64,000 nt of DNA, taken from positions 1-64,000 of the forward strand of contig DATHZN010000045.1 of NCBI GenBank assembly GCA_035458585.1. The letters run 5' to 3'. Every line of letters begins with the position of its first letter. The first letter of the stretch is position 1. The notes under the pieces are model-generated. The model ran no database searches, was not told where the DNA came from, and saw nothing but the letters and a program-made list of their open reading frames with translations. The stretch comes from Marinobacterium_E sp035458585. Its GTDB lineage: Bacteria > Pseudomonadota > Gammaproteobacteria > Pseudomonadales > Balneatricaceae. The translations under genes and the position numbers were made by a program. Below are positions 1 through 9,472 of this stretch, one piece after another.

Positions 1-493
1 GATAAATCCCTCTACCTCGCGAAACAAGAGGGTAGAAATACCGTTGTAGGGTGAGTTTAGAGCCAGATCTCTTCCTTGCCCTCGTATGTGCCGCCGCGGT
101 GAAATATTGCTAGGTTTCTCGAACCTAAATAGTCTTATTTAAATCCATCCACCTTTCTGAAGAGAGACAAAGCTCCTCCGCAAGACGTGTTGCGAAGGAG
201 TTTCTCAGGTCACTATTATGAGATTATGAAGCACGACTAAACGTAATCAAAACGACCTGATCAGAGAGCGACAAAAAGAGATGAGCGCCAAGCAGTATTA
301 GTTGAGCTGAAAAGTGTCGATTCTACCTAGAGCGGTCGGTTGGTAGATGGCTCCATAAATCTTTTATCCATATATCGACATTAATGAAACAAAGCCGCCA
401 CTTGTCACGACATTTATAGAAAGGTCCAAGACAGTTGTCTTTATTTGCACTAATGTTAAGCGCAATCGATAAAAATACCGCGAGTTTTGGCTC
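1..493. other. Non-coding start of window
   Basis: No convincing gene is seen in these bases. The one structure is a hairpin near 173-200, listed separately. The stretch presumably holds the end of an upstream transcription unit and the promoter of the diguanylate cyclase gene, but I cannot point to a clear -35/-10 pair. Confidence 0.5.
173..206 (+). terminator. Hairpin, possible terminator
   Basis: Bases 173-183 pair with 190-200 (11 positions, one mismatch) around a 6-base loop, followed by TTTCTC. The shape suits a weak intrinsic terminator for a gene lying left of the window. The T-run is short, so it could be another kind of RNA stem. Confidence 0.35.
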
Positions 494-1438
494 ATGGATC
501 AACTCCTAGAAAATGAACATGAAATCTTAAACTCCCTGCCCGACCCTGCTTTCGTCTTAACGGAGACAGGTGTATACGCAGCAATCTACGGCGGAGTTGA
601 TGAGCGCTACTATCATGATGGCAGCGGCCTTGTTGGAAAAAACTTATCTGATCTTCTGAGCCCTGATAAAGCCCAATGGTTTCTGAGTGAGATCTCAACA
701 GCACTCAATAGCAGAGGCCTTCATGTTGTCGAGTATGAACTCTCAAACAAGGACATAAAAGGTTTAGAGAACGTTGAAGGCCCAGCTGACTCTATCTGGT
801 TTGAGGGGAGAGTTATTGCGCTATCTTCAAGAGTCAACGGTGAACGCGCCGTTTTATGGGTAGCGAGCAACCGGACAAAGCAGCATGAATTGCAATTGAA
901 ACTCGAAATTCTGAGCGTAACAGACGAGCTAACAGGCTTGTACAATCGCAGACGCTTGTTAGAGTTTTTGAGATATAACCTTGATATGGTGAAGCGCCAT
1001 GGCATGGATGTCCTCGTGCTTGCCTGGGATGTAGACAACTTCAAGGGGATAAATGACGTGTACGGTCATGCCGCGGGTGATGCGCTTTTACAATTCATTG
1101 CAAAAAAGTCCCTCCAACACTCACGTTCGGTCGATAGATCTTACCGCGTGGGTGGTGATGAGTTTATCTGTATTTTCCCATTCTCAACTATTGAATCGGG
1201 TGCGAAGTTCCACAGACGCTTAGAGAAAGAGCTGTCACATTTCGTGCATGAACACGATTTTAAAGGTCTCGACCTAGGCCTCAGTATGGGCGCTGTGCTG
1301 ATCAATAACGAAGATAGAGACGGTGAGATGGTTCTTGATCGAGCTGATCAAGTACTCTATGCAGCAAAGCGAGAGGGTAAGAAATGTTATCGCTCTGAAG
1401 AGACAACTAAAACTTCAATAAAGAGCCGTTTCGGTTAA
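494..1438 (+). CDS. PAS-GGDEF diguanylate cyclase
   Basis: Predicted to make cyclic di-GMP from two GTP in the cytoplasm. The N-terminal ~120 residues look like a single PAS sensor domain, and residues ~140-300 form a GGDEF domain. The GGDEF signature is intact at residues 220-224. An RxxD motif (RSVD, 211-214) stands exactly five residues before it, the position of the product-inhibition I-site. The metal-binding WDVDNFK segment is also present. There is no EAL domain, transmembrane segment or signal peptide, so the protein should be a soluble, feedback-inhibited cyclase. The ligand of the PAS domain cannot be told. It stands alone, with no partner gene. The start is the first ATG of the frame; its ribosome site is weak. 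Confidence 0.9.
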   Translation: MDQLLENEHEILNSLPDPAFVLTETGVYAAIYGGVDERYYHDGSGLVGKNLSDLLSPDKAQWFLSEISTALNSRGLHVVEYELSNKDIKGLENVEGPADSIWFEGRVIALSSRVNGERAVLWVASNRTKQHELQLKLEILSVTDELTGLYNRRRLLEFLRYNLDMVKRHGMDVLVLAWDVDNFKGINDVYGHAAGDALLQFIAKKSLQHSRSVDRSYRVGGDEFICIFPFSTIESGAKFHRRLEKELSHFVHEHDFKGLDLGLSMGAVLINNEDRDGEMVLDRADQVLYAAKREGKKCYRSEETTKTSIKSRFG

Positions 1439-1603
1439 GTACTCGCGAACGGCAATTTACGATCCGTGACGAGATATTTTAGCTCTCCTAATAACGCTAT
1501 AACTCGTGCAATATTTTCCCTTATGTGATTTTTTCATTAACTCCATTTGTAGAGATTAAGCTTTTTAACTAACCTGCAAGTATTAGCGGTTAAGGTTAGC
1601 TAT

Positions 1604-1843
1604 ATGGAATTGGATTACAGCCAAACTGAAGTTGAGCTGGAGCGAGTTCGGTCACAAATAGATCGTTTTGTCAGTAAGCACGCGCCAATAATTTACCACC
1701 AGATGCATCTAGCATCAGAGTGCAAAGAGATCAAAGCGTGCAATGAATGCAGTTCATGCACAGAGACCAAATTACTTCGCGAGTTGGAACAATTGCTCGC
1801 CGAAATTGAATTGCGCTCGTCGTTGTTGAAACGGATCACTTGA
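1604..1843 (+). CDS. Small Cys-rich hypothetical protein
   Basis: A 79-residue protein that I do not recognise. An acidic, helix-prone N-terminus is followed by a cluster of four cysteines within about 20 residues (positions ~43-56, including a CNECSSC stretch) and then a Leu/Glu-rich helix that could form a coiled coil. The Cys spacing suggests metal binding or a redox pair, but no family match is claimed. An AAGG ribosome site lies about 9 bases before the ATG. A bidirectional terminator follows at 1959-1980, which supports a real transcript. A reverse-strand frame over the same bases has less support. Confidence 0.5.
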   Translation: MELDYSQTEVELERVRSQIDRFVSKHAPIIYHQMHLASECKEIKACNECSSCTETKLLRELEQLLAEIELRSSLLKRIT

Positions 1844-1958
1844 ACGAGCTTTTGATTGGCATTCACGAACTCGTCACATACATTTTCAACATCTCGTAGA
1901 TGACTGGTTTTCTCCAAGGTATGGATTTGGTTTACTGTGCCGTTCACAGAAAAACAAA

Positions 1959-1980
1959 GAGAGCGCCTTGCTCTCCTTTT
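1959..1980. terminator. Bidirectional intrinsic terminator
   Basis: The stem GAGAGC (1959-1964) pairs with GCTCTC (1970-1975) around a 5-base loop. CTTTT follows on the plus strand, and on the minus strand the stem is followed by TTTGTTTTT. It lies between convergent genes, so it probably ends both the small Cys-rich gene and the sox-purU operon. Confidence 0.7.
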
Positions 1981-1997
1981 ATCACTGTTGAAAGCAC

Positions 1998-2861
1998 TTA
2001 GTTGCTGAACACCACGGTGCGTTTTCCGTGAAGAAAAACGCGCTTTTGGATGTGGTAACGCACCGCATTAAACAGTGTAACGCGTTCAACATCCTGCCCT
2101 TTAGCCACTAGATCTTCTGGGTAGTGAGCGTGATCAACGGTCTGTATGCCTTGGGTAATGATAGGGCCTTCATCGAGGTCATTGTTAACGTAGTGCGCCG
2201 TCGCACCCACCATTTTAACACCCTTCTCCCATGCCTGATGGTAAGGTCGAGCGCCCTTAAAGCCGGGTAGTAAGCTGTGGTGAATATTGATCGCTTTGCC
2301 ATCAAGATATGAACACATCTCGGGTGACAACACCTGCATGTAGCGCGCCAGTACAGCCAGATCGATTTCATAATCTTCGAGCAGGCGGATAATTTCAGCT
2401 TCCTGCTGGGGTTTGGTCTCAGGCGTTATTGGCAGATGGTAGTAGGGAATTCCGTGCCACTGGGCCAGATGTTCAAGATCTGGATGATTAGAGATGATCA
2501 CGGGCACTTCAATCGCTAACTGACCGGTGCGGTAACGATAGAGAAGGTCATTGAGACAGTGATCGAACTTGGACACTAAAATCGCAACACGTGGGCGATG
2601 ATCTGGCGGCGTCAGCTCCCACTCCATCTGGAACTCTTGCGCACGGGCTGCGAACTGCTGGTTAAACAGCTCGATATTACACTCTCCCGACTGAGGTCGA
2701 AACTCCACTCGGATGAAGAATCGGCCCGCAACGTTATCATCAAACGAGTGAATCTCGTCAACATAGTATCCATTCTCTGCCATGAAGCGGGTGGCGACAT
2801 CGACTGTACCGAGCACACTTGGACAGCTGGCAGTGAAGATCCAGGAATCTGGTTTTTTCAT
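1998..2861 (-). CDS. purU: Formyltetrahydrofolate deformylase (sox-linked copy)
   Basis: Hydrolyses 10-formyl-THF to formate and THF. The 287 residues give the usual layout: an N-terminal ACT domain (~1-85) and a formyltransferase-type catalytic domain (~90-285). The catalytic features are visible: IHHSLLPGFKGARP with the conserved His, and the LDEGPI segment with the catalytic Asp. It is the last gene of the glyA-soxBDAG run, 57 bases after soxG. There it would drain C1 units made by sarcosine oxidase and recycle THF. A second full-length purU lies at 30627-31496 and differs clearly in sequence, so the two are paralogues rather than a recent duplication. Confidence 0.93.
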   Translation of the reverse strand: MKKPDSWIFTASCPSVLGTVDVATRFMAENGYYVDEIHSFDDNVAGRFFIRVEFRPQSGECNIELFNQQFAARAQEFQMEWELTPPDHRPRVAILVSKFDHCLNDLLYRYRTGQLAIEVPVIISNHPDLEHLAQWHGIPYYHLPITPETKPQQEAEIIRLLEDYEIDLAVLARYMQVLSPEMCSYLDGKAINIHHSLLPGFKGARPYHQAWEKGVKMVGATAHYVNNDLDEGPIITQGIQTVDHAHYPEDLVAKGQDVERVTLFNAVRYHIQKRVFLHGKRTVVFSN

Positions 2862-2918
2862 AAGAATCTCTGGGTAAATGGGGCGTAGCCTGAAGCACAG
2901 ACTCGCCCTCTATAAGTT

Positions 2919-3566
2919 TTAGGCTTCTACAACAAGTCCAAACTCCTGGCTGGCACTCTGAATCCATAGCCAGAGGTAATCAGCAAAGCTGCGGCGAACC
3001 ACCAGTTCGAACTCAGTCGCGCCCGTGCGACGAATGATTGCACCTGACTTGGCAAAAACGGTTGATACGACCTTGCCCACGGGGAACTCTGAGTCGTGCA
3101 GATCAACAGGGGTCGCCTTCTTCAACATATCAACGACTCTGTCGCCACTCAGTTTAAAGAGAGTCATGCCACCGCTACCGTTAACGAGAGAGTAGTGACC
3201 ACTCATCTCAGCACGGAAACGACTCTCCAAGTCAAAGGATTGATCGTTCGGAACAGTAATCAGCCACTCATCAGGCGAAATCCAGCGCACGATTGTGCTA
3301 CCTGATTCAACACTAGTGAGGGGCTTCAGCGGCAGCTCCACACCCAGAACACCTGCTGCAGCTGCGATCAGATCAGCATTTTTAGGATCACAGCGTAGCG
3401 TCAGATGACCTAGCAGTCCCATTTCGCGGAAGTGGACACCCCCGCTTTTTAGTCCTTTCTGCGCTACTGTGCCCAAATCGGCGTGATGCAGCGGTGATTC
3501 AGCACGCACGCCCGCAGCTGCGTCTGGCACCTGGTTCATGATTGCAACGTTTTTAGTGTCAGACAT
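2919..3566 (-). CDS. soxG: Sarcosine oxidase gamma subunit
   Basis: The small GcvT-like subunit (215 residues) of heterotetrameric sarcosine oxidase, which oxidatively demethylates sarcosine to glycine, H2O2 and 5,10-methylene-THF. Its length and place right after soxA fit the family. The start overlaps the soxA stop by 8 bases, which indicates translational coupling. The gamma subunit has no known catalytic residues and stabilises the complex beside the alpha subunit. It is the most variable of the four, so the call leans on gene order as well as sequence. Confidence 0.9.
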   Translation of the reverse strand: MSDTKNVAIMNQVPDAAAGVRAESPLHHADLGTVAQKGLKSGGVHFREMGLLGHLTLRCDPKNADLIAAAAGVLGVELPLKPLTSVESGSTIVRWISPDEWLITVPNDQSFDLESRFRAEMSGHYSLVNGSGGMTLFKLSGDRVVDMLKKATPVDLHDSEFPVGKVVSTVFAKSGAIIRRTGATEFELVVRRSFADYLWLWIQSASQEFGLVVEA

Positions 3567-6500
3567 TTTGACGCTCCCCTTTAGGATCCAGGAAGATCGG
3601 ACTACAAATCTCGGCTTCTACGACCCGACCGTCAGCCAGTGGGTAGTAAACCTTCTCACCCATGCGGTCTAAACCGCCTTTTACCAAGCCCATCGCGATA
3701 CTGTGGCCAAGGTTGGCACTCCAGTAGCTCGACGTAATGTGACCCACCATAGGCATTGGGATTGGCGCTTTAGGGTCGAACACCCCTTGCGCGCCCTCTG
3801 GCAATACAACGCTTGGATCTGTGGTTTTAAGACCAACCAACTGCTTACGGTTATCACGCACACAGTCCTCGCGAGCCATACCGCGTTTGCCGATAAAGCT
3901 GAAGGGTTTCTGCTGTGATACTGCCCAGCCCATACCGAGATCGTAAGGGTGTACAGAGCCGTCGGTATCCTGACCGGCAATGATGAAGCCTTTCTCGGCA
4001 CGCAGAATATGCATGGTCTCCGTGCCGTATGGCGTTAGGTTGTACTTGGCACCCTTCTCAAACAGTTTTTCCCACACATGCAGACCAAAGTTCGCCTGAA
4101 CGTTGATCTCGAACGACAGCTCACCGGTGAACGAGATGCGGAAGACGCGCGCAGGAACACCCGCGACTTTCATCTCACGCCAGTCCATGTAGCCAAAGTT
4201 CTCATTGGATACATCTGCATCGGTCAGCTCTTCCAGCAGTTTACGGCTGTTCGGACCAGAGATTGTCATAGTCGACCAGTGGTCGGTGACCGTGTTGAAG
4301 TAGACTTCTAACTCCGGCCACTCCGTCTGATGGTAGAGCTCCAGCCATTCATAGACACGTGCTGCACCACCGGACGTGGTTGTCATAATGAAGTGGTTTT
4401 CGCCCAGACAGGAGGTAACACCGTCGTCGAACACCATGCCATCTTCGCCACACATCAGACCGTAACGGCACTTGCCGACGGCTAGTTTGGCCCAGGCGTT
4501 GGTGTAGACTCGACCAAGGAATTCACGCGCGTCCTTACCCTGAATATCGATCTTACCCAAAGTAGATGCATCCAGAATACCGACGGACTCGCGGGTCGCT
4601 TTACACTCACGATCCAGTGACTGCTGCATCGTTTCGCCCGCCTTCGGGAAGTACCAGGGACGTTTCCACTGACCAACATCCTCAAACAAAGCACCATTTT
4701 CTACATGCCACTTGTGCATCGCCGTATAGCGTTTAGGATCGAAGAGCTCACCACGGTCTCGACCTACCAGCGCACCGAAAGTGACCGGCGTGTAGTTCGG
4801 ACGGAAGATCGTAGTGCCTGTTTCAGGAATCGTACGCCCGGTCGCTTTAGCCGCGATCGCCATACCGGCGATGTTGCCCAGTTTGCCCTGATCAGTACCG
4901 AAGCCCAACGCGGTGTAACGCTTGACGTGCTCAATCGACTCAAAACCTTCACGACACGCCAGTTCGATACCCGCAGCAGTCACGTCGTTCTGATAGTCAA
5001 CGAACTGCTTTGGCGCTTCAGATGTCTTCTTCACATGCGGAATATGGAACAGCGTCATCGCTGGATGTTCAACACGTTCTTGGGTTGTGGGCAACTCTAT
5101 GATGGGTTGATCCATACCCAGTTCAGCGCACGCCTTGCGTCCTGCCTCAGCACCCTGTGCAAGCGCGCCAGCAGTCGTAAAGTCACCCGCAATCGCACCC
5201 GCTATCAAGCGCTTCTCAACTGTCGGTCCAGGCAGGAAACCAGCCACCTTCTCATCCCACACCGGACGGCTTCCCGTGTGGCCAGCAAGGTGAATAACTG
5301 GACTCCAACCGCCGCTGGTGGCGACTGTATCTGCGCTCAGTTTTGTCACTGAGCCGTTTACGGCAGAACCGTCTGCACTCAGAGCCGCAATGCTGACGCC
5401 GGTAACGCGCTTGCTACCAGCGACATCAATAATGCCAGAGCCTTTGATTAACTGAATGCCGCGTTTGCTCGCCTCTGCTACCTGGGCACCCTGAGGGTTT
5501 TGACGGGTATCGACAATAGCAACAACCTTGCGACCCGCGTCCTGCCAGTCAAATGCGGTCTGATAGGCACCGTCATTGGTCGTCATTACGACCAGCTCGT
5601 TACCCGGTACGACGCCGTAGCGGTTGATGTAGGTCGATACTGCACTGGCGATCATACAGCCCGGTACGTCGTTGTTGCCGTAGACCAGTGGACGCTCGTG
5701 TGCACCAGTTGCCAGAACGACCCATTTTGCTCGCACACGGTGCAGTGTCTGACGCGCCTGACCTGCAGGTGCTTTATCAGCAATGTGATCAGTGTTGCGC
5801 TGATGAATCGTCAGAAAATTGTGATCGTGGTAGCCGTTAACCGTAGAACGTGGCAACAACATCACATCCTTCATACCAGCCAATTCAGCGGTTACATCAG
5901 CCACCCAGCGAGCAGCCTCTTCGCCATTCAGCGTCTCTCGAGTACCCAGCAGGCTGCCACCAAACTCAGACTGCTCATCAGCCAGAATAACGCGTGCACC
6001 TGCGCGACCAGCTGTTAGCGCAGCCGCCAGACCTGCAGGGCCTGCGCCTACAACCAACACGTCACAGTGCTGGTTAATTTTTTCATAACTATCGGGGTCG
6101 TTCTCCAGCGGAGAGCTACCCAGACCCGCAGCCTTGCGGATAAATTTCTCATAGGTTTCCCACATCGACTGTGGGTACATAAAGGTCTTATAGTAAAAGC
6201 CGGGGGGCATCATTTTACCACCGACCTTACCCACGATACCCATCAGGTCATTATCGACGCTCGGCCAGCCATTGGTCGCACCCGACACCAGACCTTCAAA
6301 CAACTCCTGCTGAGTTGCACGGACGTTGGGTACCTGTGTGGCTTCAGTCGCACCCAACTGCATGACCGCATTTGGTTCCTCTGCACCAGCCGCTACGATA
6401 CCGCGGGGGCGGCTGTATTTAAAACTACGGCCGATCACATCGATACCGTTAGCCAACATCGCAGAGGCCAGCGTATCACCCTCAAAACCCTTGAACTGTT

Positions 6501-6576
6501 TACCGTTGTAGACAAAGCTCAGAGGCTTGCTACGATTGATGCGCCCACCAGTCTGGAGGCGGTTTTTCTGTGTCAT
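3559..6576 (-). CDS. soxA: Sarcosine oxidase alpha subunit
   Basis: The large subunit (1005 residues, typical for the family) of heterotetrameric sarcosine oxidase. An N-terminal 2Fe-2S-type/ferredoxin-like fold segment leads into a Rossmann NAD(H)-binding domain with GAGPAG at residues 177-182. A C-terminal aminomethyltransferase (GcvT-like) region of ~370 residues binds THF and takes the methylene group. The order soxB-soxD-soxA-soxG is the standard one. The gap from soxD is 12 bases. The antisense strand carries several long open frames, which are shadows of this GC-biased gene. Confidence 0.96.
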   Translation of the reverse strand: MTQKNRLQTGGRINRSKPLSFVYNGKQFKGFEGDTLASAMLANGIDVIGRSFKYSRPRGIVAAGAEEPNAVMQLGATEATQVPNVRATQQELFEGLVSGATNGWPSVDNDLMGIVGKVGGKMMPPGFYYKTFMYPQSMWETYEKFIRKAAGLGSSPLENDPDSYEKINQHCDVLVVGAGPAGLAAALTAGRAGARVILADEQSEFGGSLLGTRETLNGEEAARWVADVTAELAGMKDVMLLPRSTVNGYHDHNFLTIHQRNTDHIADKAPAGQARQTLHRVRAKWVVLATGAHERPLVYGNNDVPGCMIASAVSTYINRYGVVPGNELVVMTTNDGAYQTAFDWQDAGRKVVAIVDTRQNPQGAQVAEASKRGIQLIKGSGIIDVAGSKRVTGVSIAALSADGSAVNGSVTKLSADTVATSGGWSPVIHLAGHTGSRPVWDEKVAGFLPGPTVEKRLIAGAIAGDFTTAGALAQGAEAGRKACAELGMDQPIIELPTTQERVEHPAMTLFHIPHVKKTSEAPKQFVDYQNDVTAAGIELACREGFESIEHVKRYTALGFGTDQGKLGNIAGMAIAAKATGRTIPETGTTIFRPNYTPVTFGALVGRDRGELFDPKRYTAMHKWHVENGALFEDVGQWKRPWYFPKAGETMQQSLDRECKATRESVGILDASTLGKIDIQGKDAREFLGRVYTNAWAKLAVGKCRYGLMCGEDGMVFDDGVTSCLGENHFIMTTTSGGAARVYEWLELYHQTEWPELEVYFNTVTDHWSTMTISGPNSRKLLEELTDADVSNENFGYMDWREMKVAGVPARVFRISFTGELSFEINVQANFGLHVWEKLFEKGAKYNLTPYGTETMHILRAEKGFIIAGQDTDGSVHPYDLGMGWAVSQQKPFSFIGKRGMAREDCVRDNRKQLVGLKTTDPSVVLPEGAQGVFDPKAPIPMPMVGHITSSYWSANLGHSIAMGLVKGGLDRMGEKVYYPLADGRVVEAEICSPIFLDPKGERQNV

Positions 6577-6588
6577 GACTCCACTCCC

Positions 6589-6888
6589 TTACTTGGCGCT
6601 GCCTGAATGAGCGACGACCGATGGTTTTTCACCTACCAGGTAGACCTCTTTAATTTCGTAGCTAACCGTATCGCGCGTAACATTGAAAAATTTGCGACAA
6701 CCCGCAGCATGCACCCAAAGTTCATGGTGAAGACCGCGGGGATTCTTACGGAAGTAGAGGTACTCACCCCACTCCTTGTCTGAACAGGCATCGGGATCCA
6801 GAGGACGGGCAAGGTGCGCCTGTCCCTTTACGTGAAACTCTTCCTCTTCGCGGTACTCGCAGCAGTGAGGGCAGTAAATATGTAGCAT
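6589..6888 (-). CDS. soxD: Sarcosine oxidase delta subunit
   Basis: The zinc-binding small subunit (99 residues) of heterotetrameric sarcosine oxidase. The N-terminus carries CPHC at residues 6-9, and a further Cys sits in the HAAGCRKFF segment. These are the expected zinc ligands together with a conserved His. It lies between soxB and soxA with gaps of 13 and 12 bases, as in other proteobacteria. Confidence 0.95.
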   Translation of the reverse strand: MLHIYCPHCCEYREEEEFHVKGQAHLARPLDPDACSDKEWGEYLYFRKNPRGLHHELWVHAAGCRKFFNVTRDTVSYEIKEVYLVGEKPSVVAHSGSAK

Positions 6889-6901
6889 TGCTTATTCCTC
6901 G

Positions 6902-8155
6902 TTAGTGAGCCACGCCAGCTGCGCCGTGTTCATCGACCAGGGCACCATTATGGAAACGGAACATCGAGAATGGCTTAGCCAGGGGATGCATCTCACCTTT
7001 TGCCAGTGACGCGGCAAAAACGTGTCCGGAACCCGGAGTCGCTTTAAAACCACCCGTACCCCAACCGCAGTTGAAGTAGAGGTTCTTAACCGGCGTTTCA
7101 CTGAGGATGGGACAAGCGTCAGGACAGGTATCAACGATACCTCCCCACTGACGATTCATTCTGACGCGACTAAAGATTGGGAAGAGCTCCACAATGGCCT
7201 GCAGCGTATGCTCAATCGTTGGGAATGAGCCGCGTTGGCCGTAGCCGTTGTAACCATCAATACCGGCACCGATTACCAGGTCGCCTTTATCCGACTGACT
7301 GACATAACCGTGCACGTGGTTAGACATCACAACGGTATCGAGGATCGGTTTTATTGGTTCAGAGACCAGTGCTTGCAGAGGGTGAGATTCTAGTGGAAGC
7401 TCAAAACCACCCATCTTTGCAACGACACTTGAGTTACCTGCGACAACCGCACCCACGCGGTCAGCCATGATGTCACCATAGCGATTGGTCTTAACACCAA
7501 CGATGGTGCCATCTTCGATGATCAGATCCGTCACCTCAGTCTGCTGCAGCAAATCCACACCGTGCGCATCAGCACCCCGTGCATAACCCCATGCAACTGC
7601 ATCATGACGCGCAACGCCGGCGCGTGGCTGCCAGGAGGCCCCCAGGACCGGATAGCGGGTATTAGCTGAGCAGTCCATGTGAGGCACTAACTCCTGTACC
7701 TGCTTAGTATCCAGTACTTCGCCATCAATACCGTTTAAGCGGTTTGCGTTCACACGACGCTGAATATCGCGCATATCCTGCAGAGTGTGACCCAAATTGA
7801 GCACGCCACGCTGAGAGAACATCACGTTGTAATTAAGATCCTGCGAGAGACCCTCCCAGAGCTTCATCGCATGCTCGTAGAGATGAGCCGCTTCGTCCCA
7901 GAGGTAGTTCGAACGCACAATAGTTGTGTTACGTGCGGTATTTCCACCACCCAGATAACCCTTTTCGATGACAGCAACATTTGTCACGCCAAACTCTTTA
8001 GCAAGATAGTAAGCGGTCGCTAAACCATGACCGCCACCGCCTATTACGATGACATCGTACTTTTTCTTTGGTGTTGGGTTGCGCCATGCGCGCTGCCAAT
8101 TTTCGTGATGGCTGAGGCTGTGCTTAATAAGCCCAAAACCCGAATAGTGCTGCAT
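6902..8155 (-). CDS. soxB: Sarcosine oxidase beta subunit
   Basis: The flavin-bearing subunit (417 residues from the chosen start), a member of the DAO family, which oxidises sarcosine. The FAD dinucleotide-binding motif GGGGHG is near residue 39, followed by the expected Glu at the end of the second strand (VIEKG). The frame is open further upstream, but the ATG at 8155 is preferred: it has a GAGGGAG ribosome site and gives the family's MQxYSGFGL N-terminus. In this family FMN is covalently bound to a beta-subunit His. I did not place that residue. Confidence 0.95.
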   Translation of the reverse strand: MQHYSGFGLIKHSLSHHENWQRAWRNPTPKKKYDVIVIGGGGHGLATAYYLAKEFGVTNVAVIEKGYLGGGNTARNTTIVRSNYLWDEAAHLYEHAMKLWEGLSQDLNYNVMFSQRGVLNLGHTLQDMRDIQRRVNANRLNGIDGEVLDTKQVQELVPHMDCSANTRYPVLGASWQPRAGVARHDAVAWGYARGADAHGVDLLQQTEVTDLIIEDGTIVGVKTNRYGDIMADRVGAVVAGNSSVVAKMGGFELPLESHPLQALVSEPIKPILDTVVMSNHVHGYVSQSDKGDLVIGAGIDGYNGYGQRGSFPTIEHTLQAIVELFPIFSRVRMNRQWGGIVDTCPDACPILSETPVKNLYFNCGWGTGGFKATPGSGHVFAASLAKGEMHPLAKPFSMFRFHNGALVDEHGAAGVAH

Positions 8156-8209
8156 CGTGTCAGCTCCCTCATCTATGCCCGGTGGCCCTAGCCACCGAGA
8201 CTCAATCAA

Positions 8210-9472
8210 TTATGCGTAGACAGGATACTCTGCACAGAGCGCCTTAACTTTGCTCTGAACGTCAGAAATTTTTGCTTCCAGCGCCTCCGGCTGATTGAGC
8301 ACATCCAGAAGGTCCGCTATCCAGCCCGCCAACGTGCGACACTCCTCTTCGCCAAAACCACGCGTGGTAACAACCGGTGAACCGATGCGTAGACCCGAGG
8401 TCACAAAAGGTGACTGAGGATCATTCGGCACCGCATTTTTGTTTACTGTGATGTTTGCGCGTCCTAACGCAGCGTCCGCATCCTTTCCAGTGAGCCCCTG
8501 TTTAATCAGACTGAGCAGGAACAGGTGGTTGTCTGTCCCACCAGAAATCACGTCGTACCCGCGATCGCTAAACACCTGCGCCATCGCCTGAGCGTTCTTT
8601 ACCACCTGTTGCTGGTATGCTTTGAATTCAGGCAACAGCGCCTCTTGGAAGGCGACCGCTTTAGCCGCTATCACATGCATCAAAGGACCGCCCTGCCCGC
8701 CGGGAAATACGGCTGAATTCAGCTTCTTCTCCAGTTCGTTATCGCGCGCCAGAATCAGACCACCCCGCGGGCCACGAAGCGTTTTGTGGGTGGTTGTGGT
8801 AACCACATCAGCAAAAGGTACTGGGTTGGGGTAGACACCGGCCGCAACCAGACCGGCAACATGCGCCATATCGACGAACAGGTACGCGCCGACTTTGTCC
8901 GCGATCTCGCGGAAACGTGCCCAATCGACGATACGTGAGTAGGCAGAGAAGCCCGCTACAATCATTTTTGGTTTGTGCTCGAGTGCCAACGCTTCAACCT
9001 GTGCGTAATCAATCTCACCTGTGGTTTCATCCAGACCATACTGCACAGCGTTATAGATCTTGCCCGAAAAGTTGACATGAGAACCGTGAGTCAGGTGTCC
9101 ACCGTGCGCCAGACTCATCCCCAACACAGTGTCACCGGGGGCGCAGAGCGCTAGGTAGACGGCAGCGTTTGCCTGAGAACCCGAATGCGGTTGAACGTTA
9201 ACGTACGCAGCACCGAATAGCTCTTTAGCGCGATCAATCGCCAGTTGTTCAACAATATCGACATACTCACAGCCCCCGTAATAGCGTTTCTCTGGGTAGC
9301 CTTCAGCGTATTTATTCGTCAGGACGGAGCCTTGCGCCTGCATTACCCGCGGACTGGTGTAATTTTCGGATGCGATCAGCTCAATATGTTCTTCCTGACG
9401 TCTATTCTCGTGCTCAATCGCACTCCACAAAACATCGTCGAACCCCTGAATTAGATCGTTTTTTTTGAACAC
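8210..9472 (-). CDS. glyA: Serine hydroxymethyltransferase
   Basis: Interconverts serine + THF and glycine + 5,10-methylene-THF, using PLP. The PLP lysine is in TTTHKTLRGPRGG, and the folate/active-site segment ELIASENY is near the N-terminus. I place the start at the GTG at 9472 (420 residues), because GGGAG lies 7 bases upstream and the resulting MFKKNDLIQGFD matches the family N-terminus. The longer frame needs a TTG at 9493 with no ribosome site. It heads the sox operon and would convert both sarcosine products, glycine and the C1 unit, to serine. A genome often has a second housekeeping glyA elsewhere. Confidence 0.94.
   Translation of the reverse strand: MFKKNDLIQGFDDVLWSAIEHENRRQEEHIELIASENYTSPRVMQAQGSVLTNKYAEGYPEKRYYGGCEYVDIVEQLAIDRAKELFGAAYVNVQPHSGSQANAAVYLALCAPGDTVLGMSLAHGGHLTHGSHVNFSGKIYNAVQYGLDETTGEIDYAQVEALALEHKPKMIVAGFSAYSRIVDWARFREIADKVGAYLFVDMAHVAGLVAAGVYPNPVPFADVVTTTTHKTLRGPRGGLILARDNELEKKLNSAVFPGGQGGPLMHVIAAKAVAFQEALLPEFKAYQQQVVKNAQAMAQVFSDRGYDVISGGTDNHLFLLSLIKQGLTGKDADAALGRANITVNKNAVPNDPQSPFVTSGLRIGSPVVTTRGFGEEECRTLAGWIADLLDVLNQPEALEAKISDVQSKVKALCAEYPVYA

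Noticed and set aside
4705..6606. Three plus-strand open frames (215, 172 and 179 codons) within the soxA region
   Set aside because: They are antisense to a full-length, clearly recognisable soxA and have low-complexity, non-protein-like translations.
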